This document shows, piece after piece, positions 1 to 6,474 of a stretch of DNA of 6,474 nucleotides. Location of the stretch: assembly GCA_019264505.1 (NCBI GenBank), contig JAHUZY010000297.1:1-6474 (forward strand). Direction: 5' to 3'. The notes beneath the pieces were generated by a model. That model was not told the DNA's origin and searched no databases. It saw only the letters and a program-made list of their open reading frames with translations. This DNA is from Phenylobacterium sp. GTDB lineage: Bacteria; Pseudomonadota; Alphaproteobacteria; Caulobacterales; Caulobacteraceae. Made by a program: the position numbers and the translations under genes. Each line of letters begins with the position of its first letter. Position 1 is the first letter of the stretch.

Positions 1-16
1 CCATAGGCGCCTATGG
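1..16. repeat. Perfect 16-bp palindrome inside narK coding sequence
   Basis: CCATAGGCGCCTATGG is identical to its own reverse complement, with no spacer. It sits at the very left edge of the window and encodes part of the conserved IGAYG motif of NarK, so codon constraint may explain it. The absence of a loop makes it a poor hairpin and not a terminator. I know no regulator with this exact site; it is recorded as a visible structure only. Confidence 0.3.
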
Positions 17-200
17 CGGCTTCGTGATCCCCAAGCTCTTTGGAGAGTCGCTCAAGGCGACCGGCGGCCCAGAAACCGCCCTCCTGATCTTCCTGGCCTT
101 CTATCTCAGCTGCGTCGCGGTGAACTGGGCCTTCTACGGCCGCAAGACCTCCATGCTGCACGGGCCCCAACAACCTTCAACTCTCGGAGCCGCCCAATGA
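1..200 (+). CDS. narK: NarK-type nitrate/nitrite transporter, C-terminal fragment (5' end outside window)
   Basis: Reading from base 3, the last 65 codons of an open frame end at TGA 198-200; the rest lies left of the window. The fragment begins IGAYGGFVIPKLFG and continues to a hydrophobic stretch (fragment residues about 25-45, containing LLIFLAFYLSCVAVNW), followed by the basic turn FYGRK and a short hydrophilic tail ending in LGAAQ. This is the typical last transmembrane helix and cytoplasmic tail of NarK-family major facilitator proteins, which take up nitrate or exchange it for nitrite across the inner membrane. I recognise the sequence pattern IGAYG..IPK and AVNW..Y.RK from that family. 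The position directly before narG, with a 4-nt ATGA overlap, fits the common narK-GHJI arrangement and implies co-transcription and coupled translation. The fragment cannot show whether this is a proton symporter (NarK1-type), an antiporter (NarK2-type) or a fused double transporter. Confidence 0.88.
   Translation, partial: IGAYGGFVIPKLFGESLKATGGPETALLIFLAFYLSCVAVNWAFYGRKTSMLHGPQQPSTLGAAQ
186..189 (+). promoter_or_regulatory. Ribosome binding site of narG
   Basis: GGAG lies 7 nt before the narG ATG at 197, inside the last codons of narK. It supports that start. The narG start also overlaps the narK stop, so terminating ribosomes can reinitiate here. Confidence 0.6.
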
Positions 201-3200
201 GCCATACGCTCGATCGCCTGGCGTTCTTCACGCGCAAAACCGAGCTGTTTTCGAACGGCCATGGCGTGCTCAACGACGATGACCGCACCTGGGAACAGGC
301 CTATCGGGACCGCTGGCAGCACGACAAGGTCGTTCGCTCCACGCACGGAGTGAACTGCACCGGCTCCTGTTCCTGGAAGATCTACGTCAAAGGCGGGATC
401 GTCACCTGGGAAACCCAGCAGACCGACTATCCCCGGACCCGTCCGGAGCTGCCGAACCATGAGCCGCGCGGCTGCGCCCGCGGCGCCAGCTATAGCTGGT
501 ACCTCTATTCTGCGAACCGGGTGAAGTACCCGCTGATCCGTTCGCGCCTGCTGAAGCTGTGGCGGAAGGCCCGCGCGACGCTCAGCCCGGTGGCGGCCTG
601 GGCGGCGATCCAGAACGATCCCGCGCAGCGCGCCTCCTATGTGACCATGCGCGGCGCCGGCGGCTTCATCCGCGCCACCTGGGACGAGGTGACGGAGATC
701 ATCGCGGCCGCCAATGCGCACACCATCAAGGCTTGGGGTCCTGATCGGATTTTCGGCTTTTCGCCGATCCCGGCCATGTCGATGGTCTCCTACGCAGCCG
801 GCGCGCGCTACCTGCAGCTGATTGGCGGAGTCTGCGGGTCCTTTTACGACTGGTACTGCGACCTGCCGCCGGCCTCTCCCCAGACCTGGGGCGAGCAGAC
901 TGACGTCGCCGAGAGCGCGGATTGGTTCAATTCCGGCTTCATCATGCTGTGGGGCTCCAACGTCCCGCAGACGCGGACGCCTGACGCCCACTTCTACACC
1001 GAGGCCCGCTATCGGGGGGCCAAGTCGGTGGTGATCTGCCCTGACTATTCGGAGGCCTCGAAGTTCTCCGACCTCTGGCTGCCTGTTAAGCAGGGCACTG
1101 ACGCGGCGCTCGGCATGGCGTTCGGCCACGTCATCCTCAAGGAGTTCCACGTTGACCGGCAGGTGCCCTACTTCCGCGAATACCTGCGCAAGTACTCCGA
1201 TTTGCCCATGCTGGTCCGGCTGGTGCCGCAGGACGGGGCCTATGTGCCCGAGCGCTTGCTTCGGGCTGCGGAGTTCGACCAGGCGCTAGGCGAGACCAAC
1301 AACCCCGACTGGAAGACGGTCGCGCTCGATGAGGCGACAGGCGAAGTGATCGTGCCCAATGGCTCAATCGGCTTCCGCTGGGGCGAGGACGGCAAGTGGA
1401 ACCTTGAGGAGAAGGACGGCCTTGGCCGCGAGACCTCGCTGCGCCTGGGCCTGAAAGGTGTCCATGACGAGGTCGCCGCCGTGCGCTTCCCGTATTTCGG
1501 CGGGGCGGCCACCAACGGCTTCGCCATGACGGACCACCCGGACGTCCTGGTCCGCAATGTGCCGGTCAAGCGTATGAAGCTGCCGGAGGGCGAGACCCTG
1601 GTGGCCTGCGTCTATGACCTGTTCCTCGCCAATTACGGCGTCGATCAGGGCTTCGGCGGCGACCATATGCCGGCCGATTACGACGACGTGCAGCCCTATT
1701 CGCCCGCTTGGGCTGAGGCCATCACGTCGGTGCCGAAGGATCAGATTGTCGCCGTCGCCCGTGGCTTCGCCGGCAACGCTGAAAAGACCGACGGCAAGTC
1801 GATGGTGATCATCGGCGCGGCGATGAACCACTGGTTCCACATGGACATGAACTACCGCGCTGTCATCAACATGCTGGTGATGTGCGGTTGCGTCGGCCAG
1901 ACCGGCGGCGGTTGGGCGCACTATGTCGGTCAAGAGAAGCTGCGGCCGCAGACGGGCTGGGCGCCGCTGGCCTTCGCCACTGACTGGGTCAAGCCGCCCC
2001 GGCAGCAGAACTCGACCTCATTCTTCTACGCCCACTCTGACCAGTGGCGCTACGAGACCGTCGAGATGAGCGAAATTCTCTCGCCCACCGCCCCCGAAGG
2101 CGTCTGGGACGGGTCGATGATCGACTTCAACGCCAAGGCCGAACGGATGGGCTGGCTGCCCTCGGCGCCGGCGCTGAAAACCAACCCGCTTGAGGTCGCA
2201 AACGCGGCGGCCGCGGCTGGCCAGGACCCCAAGGCTTATGCGCTCGCCCAACTGAAGAGCGGCGATCTTGAGATGTCCTGCATGGACCCCGACGACCCGG
2301 CCAACTGGCCGCGCAACATGTTCATCTGGCGCTCCAACCTGCTGGGTTCATCCGGCAAGGGTCACGAGTACTTCCTGAAGCACCTACTGGGCGCCAGCCA
2401 CGGCGTCCAGGGCAAGGACCTTGGCGAAGACGGCCGACGCAAGCCCAATGATGTGAAGTGGCACGACGAGGCGCCGGAGGGAAAACTCGACCTCCTGGTC
2501 ACCCTCGATTTCCGGATGTCGACCACGGCCGTCTACTCCGACATCGTGCTGCCGACGGCCACCTGGTACGAGAAGAACGACCTCAACACCTCCGACATGC
2601 ACCCCTTCATCCACCCGCTTTCGGCGGCTGTGGACCCGGCCTGGGAGTCGAAGTCGGACTGGGAAATCTTCAAGGCGATCGCCAAGCAGTTTTCTAATGT
2701 CGCCCCAGAAGTCCTGGGCGTCGAGCAGGACGTCGTTCTCACCCCCATCCAACACGACAGCGCAGCCGAACTGGCCCAGCCGTTCGACGTCCGCGACTGG
2801 TCCAAGGGTGAGTGCGAGGCGATCCCGGGCAAGACCATGCCGCAGATCACCGTCGTTGAACGGGACTACCCGAACACCTTCAAGCGCTTCACAGCGTTGG
2901 GGCCATTGCTCAAGGCCAGCGGCAATGGCGGCAAGGGCATCGGCTGGAAGACCGAACACGAGGTCGATCTGCTGGCAGAGCTGAACGGCCAGGTCCTCGA
3001 AGAGGGCCAGACCCAGGGCATGCCGAAGATCGACACCGACATCGACGCCTGCGAGACCATCCTGATGCTGGCGCCAGAGACCAATGGCGAGGTGGCGGTC
3101 AAGGCCTGGGCGGCGCTCGAAAAGCAGACGGGCCGCGAGCACACCCATCTGGCCCTGCCCAAGGAAGACGAGAAGATCCGCTTCCGCGATCTCTTGGCCC

Positions 3201-3928
3201 AGCCGCGCAAGATCATCACCTCGCCGACCTGGTCCGGCATTGAGAGCGAAAAGGTCTGCTACACCGCCGGCTGGACCAACGTCCATGAACTGATCCCTTG
3301 GCGGACCCTTACCGGACGCCAGCAGCTCTACCAGGACCATGAGTGGATGCGGGCGTTCGGCGAGGCGCTCTGCGTCTATCGTCCGCCGATCGACCTGAAG
3401 ACCACCCACGTCCAGGGCGCCAAGCCCAACGGCGAGACTGAGATCGTCCTGAACTTCATCACCCCCCACCAGAAGTGGGGCATCCACTCAACCTATTCCG
3501 ACAACCTGATGATGCTCACCTTGAACCGCGGGGGCCCAGTCATCTGGATCTCCGAGGTCGACGCCAAGAAGGCGGGTCTGATCGACAACGACTGGGTGGA
3601 GGCTTTCAACGCCAACGGGGCTCTGACGGCCCGCGTCGTGGTGTCTCAGCGCATCCGTGAAGGCACGACCTTCATGTATCACGCCCAGGAAAAGATCGTG
3701 AACACGCCGGGGTCGCAGATCACCGGCAAGCGCGGCGGCATCCACAACTCGGTCACCCGCACGGTGCTGAAGCCGACGCACATGATCGGCGGCTACGCCC
3801 AACTCGCCTACGGCTTCAACTACTACGGCACTGTCGGCGCAAACCGCGACGAATTCGTCGTGCTTCGCAAGATGACCAAGGTCGACTGGCTCGAAGAAAC
3901 CCTCAACACCAAGGATTTCGCCCAATGA
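197..3928 (+). CDS. narG: Respiratory nitrate reductase alpha subunit, catalytic Mo-bisMGD/FS0 protein
   Basis: NarG reduces nitrate to nitrite on the cytoplasmic face of the inner membrane, using electrons from NarH. At 1243 residues it is close to the usual length (about 1247 in E. coli) and looks complete. The N-terminus (LDRLAFF at 5-11) resembles the degenerate, uncleaved Tat-like leader of NarG, which NarJ recognises; there is no true twin-arginine signal. FS0 [4Fe-4S] ligands are visible as His50, Cys54, Cys58 (HGVNCTGSCSW) and Cys93 (RGCARG). The molybdenum-ligand aspartate falls in SFYDWYCDLPPASPQTW, with D222 in YCD. Further family blocks are NHWFH (544-548), GGGWAHYVGQEKLRPQTGW (about 570-588), NMFIWRSNLLGSSGKGHE (about 705-722) and the C-terminal dinucleotide-binding domain (about 1085-1230) with TPHQKWGIHSTYSDN, RGGIHNSVTR and AYGFNYYGTVG. 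The start is set by the family N-terminus and the GGAG upstream. It overlaps narK and narH by 4 nt each. No frameshift or missing key residue was seen. Confidence 0.98.
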   Translation: MSHTLDRLAFFTRKTELFSNGHGVLNDDDRTWEQAYRDRWQHDKVVRSTHGVNCTGSCSWKIYVKGGIVTWETQQTDYPRTRPELPNHEPRGCARGASYSWYLYSANRVKYPLIRSRLLKLWRKARATLSPVAAWAAIQNDPAQRASYVTMRGAGGFIRATWDEVTEIIAAANAHTIKAWGPDRIFGFSPIPAMSMVSYAAGARYLQLIGGVCGSFYDWYCDLPPASPQTWGEQTDVAESADWFNSGFIMLWGSNVPQTRTPDAHFYTEARYRGAKSVVICPDYSEASKFSDLWLPVKQGTDAALGMAFGHVILKEFHVDRQVPYFREYLRKYSDLPMLVRLVPQDGAYVPERLLRAAEFDQALGETNNPDWKTVALDEATGEVIVPNGSIGFRWGEDGKWNLEEKDGLGRETSLRLGLKGVHDEVAAVRFPYFGGAATNGFAMTDHPDVLVRNVPVKRMKLPEGETLVACVYDLFLANYGVDQGFGGDHMPADYDDVQPYSPAWAEAITSVPKDQIVAVARGFAGNAEKTDGKSMVIIGAAMNHWFHMDMNYRAVINMLVMCGCVGQTGGGWAHYVGQEKLRPQTGWAPLAFATDWVKPPRQQNSTSFFYAHSDQWRYETVEMSEILSPTAPEGVWDGSMIDFNAKAERMGWLPSAPALKTNPLEVANAAAAAGQDPKAYALAQLKSGDLEMSCMDPDDPANWPRNMFIWRSNLLGSSGKGHEYFLKHLLGASHGVQGKDLGEDGRRKPNDVKWHDEAPEGKLDLLVTLDFRMSTTAVYSDIVLPTATWYEKNDLNTSDMHPFIHPLSAAVDPAWESKSDWEIFKAIAKQFSNVAPEVLGVEQDVVLTPIQHDSAAELAQPFDVRDWSKGECEAIPGKTMPQITVVERDYPNTFKRFTALGPLLKASGNGGKGIGWKTEHEVDLLAELNGQVLEEGQTQGMPKIDTDIDACETILMLAPETNGEVAVKAWAALEKQTGREHTHLALPKEDEKIRFRDLLAQPRKIITSPTWSGIESEKVCYTAGWTNVHELIPWRTLTGRQQLYQDHEWMRAFGEALCVYRPPIDLKTTHVQGAKPNGETEIVLNFITPHQKWGIHSTYSDNLMMLTLNRGGPVIWISEVDAKKAGLIDNDWVEAFNANGALTARVVVSQRIREGTTFMYHAQEKIVNTPGSQITGKRGGIHNSVTRTVLKPTHMIGGYAQLAYGFNYYGTVGANRDEFVVLRKMTKVDWLEETLNTKDFAQ
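3911..3915 (+). promoter_or_regulatory. Ribosome binding site of narH
   Basis: AAGGA lies 9 nt before the narH ATG at 3925, within the end of narG. Together with the ATGA overlap it fixes the narH start and indicates translational coupling, which would help keep NarG and NarH stoichiometric. Confidence 0.6.
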
Positions 3929-5448
3929 AAGTCCGCGCCCAGATCGGCATGGTGCTGAATCTCGATAAATGCATCGGATGTCACACCTGCTCAGTTACAT
4001 GCAAGAACGTGTGGACCAATCGGGAAGGCGTTGAATACGCTTGGTTCAACAACGTAGAGACCAAGCCAGGCGTTGGCTTTCCTCGCGACTGGGAGAACCA
4101 GAAGCGCTGGAACGGCGGGTGGACTCGCAAGGCCAACGGTAAGATTGAGCCCAAGATGGGCGCCAAGTGGCGCATCCTGGCGAAGATCTTCGCCAACCCC
4201 GACCTGCCGGAGATTGACGACTACTACGAGCCCTTCGACTTCGATTACGGCCATCTGCAGACGGCGCCTGAGATGAAGGCGTTCCCGACCGCGCGGCCGC
4301 GCTCGAAGATCACTGGCCAGCGGATGGAGAAGATCGAGCGGGGCCCAAACTGGGAGGAGATCCTGGGGGGCGAGTTCGCCACGCGTTCGGCCGACTACAA
4401 CTTCGACAGCGTCGAGAAGGAGATCTACGGCCAGTTCGAGAACACCTTCATGATGTATCTGCCGAGGCTGTGCGAGCACTGCCTCAACCCCACCTGCGTG
4501 GCGGCGTGCCCTTCAGGGGCGATCTACAAGCGCGAAGAGGATGGCATCGTCCTGATCGACCAGGACAAGTGCCGAGGCTGGCGCATGTGCGTCTCCGCCT
4601 GCCCCTACAAGAAGATCTACTACAACTGGGAATCCGGGAAATCGGAGAAGTGCACCTTCTGTTTCCCGCGTATCGAGGTTGGCCAACCGACCGTGTGCTC
4701 GGAGACCTGCGTCGGGCGCATCCGCTACCTTGGTGTCCTGCTCTACGACGCCGACCGCATCGAGGCGGCGGCCAGCACGCCTGATGATCAGGACCTTTAC
4801 CAGGCCCAACTCGACATATTCCTCGACCCCGAAGATCCGAAGGTGATCGCCCAGGCGCGCGCCGACGGCGTCCCAGAAGCCTGGCTCGACGCAGCGCGGC
4901 AGAGCCCCGTCTACAAGATGGCGATAGACTGGAAGATCGCCTTCCCGCTGCATCCTGAATACCGAACCCTGCCGATGGTCTGGTACGTGCCGCCGCTCTC
5001 GCCGATCCAGAACGCGGCGGCCGCAGGCGCTATCGAGATGGATGGCGAGATGCCTGACGTCCACTCGCTGCGGATCCCGGTCAAATACCTCGCGAACCTG
5101 CTGACCGCCGGCCGCGAGGCGCCGATCGAGCTGGCCCTGAGGCGCATGCTGGCCATGCGCGGGTACATGCGCGCCAAGACCATTGAGGGCGTCATCGACC
5201 ACAAGCTGGCGGGAAGCGTTGAGCTCTCCGCCGCCCAGATCGACGAGATGTACCGCTACCTGGCGATCGCCAACTACGAGGATCGCTTCGTCATCCCGTC
5301 CGCGCACCGCGAAGTGGCGGAGGACGCCTACGACATGCGCGGCTCCTGCGGCTTCTCGTTCGGCAACGGATGCTCCGGCGGACGCACCGAACTCGGCCTT
5401 TTTGGACCCAACAAGCGCAGCCGCGCCAAAACTCCGATGGAGGCCTGA
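3925..5448 (+). CDS. narH: Respiratory nitrate reductase beta subunit, four-cluster Fe-S electron-transfer protein
   Basis: NarH wires electrons from the NarI hemes to NarG through three [4Fe-4S] clusters and one [3Fe-4S] cluster, in the cytoplasm-facing NarGH dimer. The first ferredoxin motif is C16-IG-C19-HT-C22-SVT-C26 at the N-terminus. The second set is C183EHC186, C191 and C195 (VAACPSGAI). The third is C216RGW219RMC222 with C226 (SACPYKK); Trp219 in place of a cysteine is the expected signature of the [3Fe-4S] cluster, not a defect. The fourth is C243TFC246, C258 and C262. All spacings match E. coli NarH with a one-residue offset. The C-terminal region (about 345-490) holds family blocks such as MVWYVPPLSP and RGSCGFSFGNGCSGG. 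Length 507 is normal (about 512). It starts on ATG overlapping the narG stop and ends 3 nt before narJ. The first ~59 codons use more A/T-ending codons than those that follow. Confidence 0.98.
   Translation: MKVRAQIGMVLNLDKCIGCHTCSVTCKNVWTNREGVEYAWFNNVETKPGVGFPRDWENQKRWNGGWTRKANGKIEPKMGAKWRILAKIFANPDLPEIDDYYEPFDFDYGHLQTAPEMKAFPTARPRSKITGQRMEKIERGPNWEEILGGEFATRSADYNFDSVEKEIYGQFENTFMMYLPRLCEHCLNPTCVAACPSGAIYKREEDGIVLIDQDKCRGWRMCVSACPYKKIYYNWESGKSEKCTFCFPRIEVGQPTVCSETCVGRIRYLGVLLYDADRIEAAASTPDDQDLYQAQLDIFLDPEDPKVIAQARADGVPEAWLDAARQSPVYKMAIDWKIAFPLHPEYRTLPMVWYVPPLSPIQNAAAAGAIEMDGEMPDVHSLRIPVKYLANLLTAGREAPIELALRRMLAMRGYMRAKTIEGVIDHKLAGSVELSAAQIDEMYRYLAIANYEDRFVIPSAHREVAEDAYDMRGSCGFSFGNGCSGGRTELGLFGPNKRSRAKTPMEA
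5439..5443 (+). promoter_or_regulatory. Ribosome binding site of narJ
   Basis: GGAGG, the strongest Shine-Dalgarno match in the window, lies 8 nt before the narJ ATG at 5452 and overlaps the final codons of narH. It supports this start over later in-frame ATGs. Confidence 0.65.
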
Positions 5449-5451
5449 CCT

Positions 5452-6159
5452 ATGGCCCGCACGTATCAGGCGCTTGCGCACCTGCTCACCTATCCGACTC
5501 CCGACCTGCAGCGCCTCGCGCCCCAGGCCCTGGCGTTCATTGAGGCCGAGGCGTTGGTTCCGAAGACGATCCGGAAGGCCCTGGCACGCCTCGTTGACCA
5601 GATCGTCGGCGGCGACATCTATGAGCTGCAGGAAGGATATACCGAGCTCTTCGACCGCACCCGGTCCCTGTCGCTCAACCTCTATGAGCACGTACATGGT
5701 GAAAGCCGCGACCGCGGCGAAGCCATGGTCGCTCTGGCCGAACTCTATCGCGCCCACGACCTGCACCTGTCGGCCAACGAACTGCCCGACTTCCTGCCCG
5801 TGTTCCTTGAGTTTCTCTCCACCCTGCCCAACGCCCAGGCGGCCTCCCTACTGGGGGAGGCGACCCATGTCCTGGACGCCATGGGCGAGCGCCTGAAGTC
5901 GCGGGGCAGCGCCTATCGCGCCATCTTCGGCGCGCTAGGCAAGCTCGCCTCTCAGGCCGCCGACCCGGGCGCACTAGCCGCGCTCTTGAGCGAGCCAGAC
6001 GAGGATCCCAACGATTTGGAGGCCATCGACAAGGCCTGGGCGGAAACCGCCGTCACCTTCGGCCCCTCCGATGTGGGCTGCCCGAAGGCCACCGCTCTCG
6101 TCGATGCCATGATGGCCGAGCCGGGCCGTCAGCCGCGCCGCACCGCCGCCAACGCCTGA
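5452..6159 (+). CDS. narJ: Nitrate reductase assembly chaperone (delta subunit, TorD/NarJ family)
   Basis: NarJ is a cytoplasmic chaperone that is not part of the final enzyme. It binds the NarG N-terminus and allows Mo cofactor and FS0 insertion and docking of NarGH onto NarI. The 235-residue product matches the usual size (about 236). It opens with a helical stretch typical of the family (ALAHLLTYPTPDLQ, 7-20). The family core follows: YTELFDRTRSLSLNLYEH (63-80), then VHGESRDRGEAMVAL (81-95) and NELPDFLPVFLEFLS (109-123). The predicted protein appears all-helical and soluble, with no signal peptide or membrane segment. The C-terminal ~40 residues are Asp/Glu-rich, then basic (GRQPRRTAANA), and are poorly conserved in the family. 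The gene begins 3 nt after the narH stop with a strong Shine-Dalgarno and ends 8 nt before narI, so it is clearly in the same transcript. No anomaly was seen. Confidence 0.96.
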   Translation: MARTYQALAHLLTYPTPDLQRLAPQALAFIEAEALVPKTIRKALARLVDQIVGGDIYELQEGYTELFDRTRSLSLNLYEHVHGESRDRGEAMVALAELYRAHDLHLSANELPDFLPVFLEFLSTLPNAQAASLLGEATHVLDAMGERLKSRGSAYRAIFGALGKLASQAADPGALAALLSEPDEDPNDLEAIDKAWAETAVTFGPSDVGCPKATALVDAMMAEPGRQPRRTAANA

Positions 6160-6161
6160 GG
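6157..6161 (+). promoter_or_regulatory. Ribosome binding site of narI
   Basis: TGAGG, formed from the narJ stop codon and the two bases after it, lies 6 nt before the narI ATG at 6168. It is a moderate Shine-Dalgarno and suits reinitiation by ribosomes leaving narJ. Confidence 0.5.
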
Positions 6162-6167
6162 TCCGCC

Positions 6168-6474
6168 ATGCAACTGCTAAATCAATTCCTGTTTGGGGTT
6201 TTTCCCTACATTGCCCTGGCTGTTCTCGTGCTGGGTTCGGTCCTCCGCTTCGACCGTGAACAATATACTTGGCGGACAGGCTCCTCCCAGCTCCTTAGAC
6301 GAAAGCAACTCATGTTGGGATCCGTCCTATTCCACGTTGGAATACTGACGATCTTTGGTGGCCACTTCGTGGGCCTGCTCACGCCGATTTGGGTCTTCGA
6401 CGCCTTGGGCGTGCCGCACGGCGCCAAGCAGATCCTGGCCATTGTCGCCGGCGGCCTCGCAGGCGTCCTCTGCC
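6168..6474 (+). CDS. narI: Respiratory nitrate reductase gamma subunit, cytochrome b quinol oxidase, N-terminal part (3' end outside window)
   Basis: NarI anchors NarGH to the inner membrane and oxidises quinol, passing electrons through two b hemes to NarH. The frame from ATG 6168 stays open to the window edge, giving 102 codons; the family is about 225 residues, so roughly the last 120 are missing. The start MQLLNQFLFGVFPYIA matches the family N-terminus, followed by LRFDREQYTWRTGSSQ (26-41). Hydrophobic segments lie at about 5-26, 50-72 and from 89 onward, consistent with the first three of five helices. His56 (VLFHVGIL) and His66 (GGHFVGLLTP) occupy the positions of one axial ligand for each of the two hemes; their partner histidines would be downstream. 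Bases 6168-6371 have unusually many A/T-ending codons (28 of 68, including CTA, AGA, ATA), dropping to 3 of the next 34. The protein itself looks normal. Confidence 0.95.
   Translation, partial: MQLLNQFLFGVFPYIALAVLVLGSVLRFDREQYTWRTGSSQLLRRKQLMLGSVLFHVGILTIFGGHFVGLLTPIWVFDALGVPHGAKQILAIVAGGLAGVLC

Noticed and set aside
134..1150. 338-codon open frame on the minus strand antisense to narG
   Set aside because: It is fully antisense to conserved narG, has Arg/Gly/Val/Ala-rich low-information composition typical of GC-rich shadow frames, and shows no recognisable domain.
2384..3487. 367-codon open frame on the minus strand inside narG
   Set aside because: It is a mirror of the strongly conserved narG reading frame, arising from high GC3; no motif, and no independent context as a gene.
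4588..4593. Apparent loss of a cluster ligand in narH, with Trp219 where a cysteine would complete the motif
   Set aside because: CRGW is the normal NarH signature for its [3Fe-4S] cluster; it is not a mutation.
4513..5766. 417-codon open frame on the minus strand spanning the narH 3' half and the narJ 5' part
   Set aside because: It is the longest antisense frame but crosses two well-supported sense genes, has shadow-like composition rich in Val, Arg, Gly, Leu and Asp, and no recognisable family features.
5183..5896. 237-codon plus-strand frame overlapping the narH end and narJ
   Set aside because: Composition is dominated by Arg, Ser, Pro and Thr, as expected of an out-of-frame reading of GC-rich coding sequence; narH and narJ fully account for the region.
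6160..6167. Possible terminator or regulatory element between narJ and narI
   Set aside because: The gap is only 8 nt, with no inverted repeat or T-run; it holds part of the narI ribosome binding site.

Overview
This window is almost entirely one co-directional (+) operon for respiratory (membrane-bound, cytoplasm-facing) nitrate reduction, in the order narK (3' end only), narG, narH, narJ, narI (5' end only). The base composition is GC-rich, with strong G/C preference at third codon positions. That and the narK-GHJI arrangement suggest a high-GC member of the Pseudomonadota capable of anaerobic growth on nitrate. An alphaproteobacterium of the Caulobacterales type is plausible, but genus-level placement is a guess.

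Layout: bases 1-200 hold the last 65 codons of a NarK-type nitrate/nitrite transporter. Its stop overlaps the narG start (ATGA). NarG (197-3928, 1243 aa) is the intact catalytic Mo-bisMGD subunit with its FS0 ligands and molybdenum aspartate. NarH (3925-5448, 507 aa), again joined by an ATGA overlap, carries all sixteen FS1-FS4 cluster ligand positions, fifteen Cys and the one expected Trp. NarJ (5452-6159, 235 aa) is the dedicated assembly chaperone, 3 nt downstream. NarI (6168 to the window end, 102 codons seen) is the diheme cytochrome b membrane subunit and runs off the edge. There is no intergenic gap over 8 nt, so no room for an internal dedicated promoter or terminator between genes; control signals (e.g. 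FNR- or NarL-type sites) should lie upstream of narK, outside the window.

How the genes work together: NarK brings nitrate in and/or exchanges it for nitrite. NarI takes electrons from quinol at the membrane and passes them through its two b hemes to the Fe-S chain of NarH, then FS0 and the Mo cofactor of NarG, where nitrate becomes nitrite in the cytoplasm. NarJ holds NarGH for cofactor insertion and docking to NarI.

I found no previously undescribed system. The only mildly unusual signals are local: stretches at the 5' ends of narI and narH with more A/T-ending codons than their surroundings, and a perfect 16-bp palindrome at the left edge. Large antisense open frames look like GC-skew shadows of the nar genes.
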